From Bacillota bacterium (GTDB taxonomy: Bacteria; Bacillota; Bacilli; Paenibacillales; NBRC-103111), in contig JAEWIS010000021.1 in assembly GCA_023386955.1 (NCBI GenBank), positions 1-64,000 on the forward strand: a DNA stretch of 64,000 nt, written 5' to 3'. A program made the translations under genes and the position numbers. The notes below the pieces were generated by a model. The model worked only from the letters and a program-made list of their open reading frames with translations, did not search any database and was not told the DNA's origin. Below are positions 62,979 through 64,000 of this stretch, piece after piece. Within the stretch, counting starts at the first letter, position 1; every line of letters starts with the position of its first letter.

Positions 62979-63845
62979 ATGCTGGTGTCACAGGTCAATT
63001 ATGAGCAAATTCTATCGGCTGGGGAGCATGAACTGGTCTCGGAAGAGGCGTGCGCGGCTTATTTGTTTGCGCTTAAATGGCCCCACGGATTTGTTTGCCC
63101 CGAGTGCCGCCATTGTAAAGCCTACACGATTGCCACCCGCAGACTGCCTTTATTTGAATGTGTAAAATGCAGCTTTCAGGCTTCATTGACCAGCGGCACC
63201 ATTATGGAGAGATCCAGAACCCTCCTGGTAAAATGGTTTGCCGCCATCCGTTTTATTTCCAGCATGGATAATGGAATTAGCGCACTGGCTTTATCCCGGG
63301 AGCTTAGGCTTACCTATAAGACAGCCTGGACCATGCTTCACCGGATCCGCACGGCTATGGCCAGCGAAGAGCTGGATTTTCCCTTGGAAGGGGAGGTTGC
63401 GATCCATAATGATACTTATGCCAGCCCCTGGTACCATGGTTCATTGTCGCCACATCCCCGGGAGAGCCGGGTAATCGTGGGGGCCACCCTGTCCAAGGCT
63501 GGGGAACCCGAACGCGTAACCATCCAGCTTGTAGCCCGAGAGCATTGGAACAGCTGGCGCTTCAACCGGAGTGCTATCCGGCATTTTATGGAGACACGCA
63601 TGGACTGGAAAGCCAGGCTGGTTTATTGTCCTATCAATTTCTATGCCTCTCCCCGCCATAAGAAAAGGCTGTCTATAATGAAAGATGCAGCCCGATGGCT
63701 GAACAACATCTTCCATGGCATCGGGAAAAAGTATCTGCAGTCTTATTTGCTGGAATTCTGCTGCCGTGTGAACCTGTCCCTGGCGGGCCGGCCGGCTTTC
63801 CATGCCATCAGTCAAATTTGCACAGGCAGCAGGACGGTGACCTGA
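62979..63845 (+). CDS. IS1595-type transposase-like protein, probably inactive
   Basis: 288 residues. N-terminal zinc ribbon (C-x2-C in FVCPECRHC and FECVKC) followed by an ISXO2-like domain. C-terminal WLNNIFHGIGKKYLQSYLLEFCCRVN matches the family end. The catalytic DETYVGG-like block reads HNDTYASPWY and other acidic residues are hard to place, so the DDE/N triad looks lost. No terminal inverted repeats flank it. The ATG at 62979 has AAGG eight bases ahead. Best read as a domesticated or decayed transposase. Confidence 0.72.
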   Translation: MLVSQVNYEQILSAGEHELVSEEACAAYLFALKWPHGFVCPECRHCKAYTIATRRLPLFECVKCSFQASLTSGTIMERSRTLLVKWFAAIRFISSMDNGISALALSRELRLTYKTAWTMLHRIRTAMASEELDFPLEGEVAIHNDTYASPWYHGSLSPHPRESRVIVGATLSKAGEPERVTIQLVAREHWNSWRFNRSAIRHFMETRMDWKARLVYCPINFYASPRHKKRLSIMKDAARWLNNIFHGIGKKYLQSYLLEFCCRVNLSLAGRPAFHAISQICTGSRTVT

Positions 63846-64000
63846 CAGCCAGTATTATATAGGCGCGTCTTCGTCACGCAGCCAGATCTTTCTTACATCG
63901 GCTGGACCCTGCCCCAAAAGCGGAAACATTAGCTTTGTTGGCCCTTTTCGTTCCCTTCATACTGGATTCCTTATCCTTCCTCTCTAGTTCCTTGTCTCAA
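63846..64000. other. Window end, no gene recognised
   Basis: No coding frame with a ribosome site and no clear repeat or terminal inverted repeat is visible in the last 155 bases. Confidence 0.5.

Noticed and set aside
62979..63845. Active insertion sequence
   Set aside because: No terminal inverted repeats or target duplication seen and the catalytic block is altered.

Overview
The window looks like chromosomal DNA from an endospore-forming Firmicute, most likely Paenibacillaceae (Paenibacillus, Cohnella or a close relative). The basis is GC-rich coding sequence with strong AGGAGG-type ribosome sites and frequent TTG/GTG starts, sporulation-linked genes (a PdaA-type deacetylase, PrkA, YhbH, SpoVR), a CBO0543-family pair, a TPP riboswitch, and abundant LacI/AraC sugar loci. 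I recognise no rRNA, tRNA, prophage or CRISPR. The family assignment is an inference from gene content only.

Layout. 0.3-17.2 kb: hrpB helicase; a MerR-methyltransferase fusion followed by a second methyltransferase behind a MerR-type promoter; RarD transporter; chemotaxis receptor; L,D-transpeptidase; thioredoxin-like ferredoxin; AlkA; MetY; a CBO0543 pair; PdaA; and a DinG-type helicase coupled to an isochorismatase-family hydrolase. 17.3-32 kb: WG-repeat protein, HNH nuclease with an extra zinc finger, two GGDEF proteins, SDR, RCC1-like lipoprotein, DoxX with its own operator, ThiM behind a TPP riboswitch, cupin, deformylase, a secreted stalk-domain protein and a guanylate-kinase-like protein. 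32.4-35.3 kb: exported stalk-domain protein and PepT. 36.0-43.8 kb: a sucrose/fructo-oligosaccharide locus, with sucrose phosphorylase divergent from an ABC importer across three LacI operators, then the LacI regulator and a cytoplasmic GH32. 44.3-46.8 kb: methyltransferase, MscL, monooxygenase-fold protein, nucleoside hydrolase. 47-51.4 kb: prkA-yhbH-spoVR operon. 51.9-61.2 kb: a second glycan locus (GH106-like hydrolase, DUF5107/TPR protein, divergent AraC, ThuA-like protein, SDR). 61.7-63.8 kb: another AraC regulator and a degenerate IS1595-type transposase.

The most unusual content lies between genes. Five loci (5.9, 31.7, 35.6, 43.9 and 51.6 kb) share one architecture. A roughly 50-nt unit occurs twice head-to-tail and then twice more in inverted orientation, with a repeat-to-repeat pitch of 50 nt (51 once) on both arms. 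The leading sequence of the unit differs between loci but is kept within each locus. Three of the five lie between convergent genes. I do not recognise this family and rate it the best candidate for something undescribed. A second dispersed repeat with core CACTATCCCATCTGCTCAGG recurs at 0, 31.6-32.2 and 62.7 kb. Short tandem repeats with pitches of 16, 22, 24, 27, 38 and 39 bp are also common, several starting at a stop codon.
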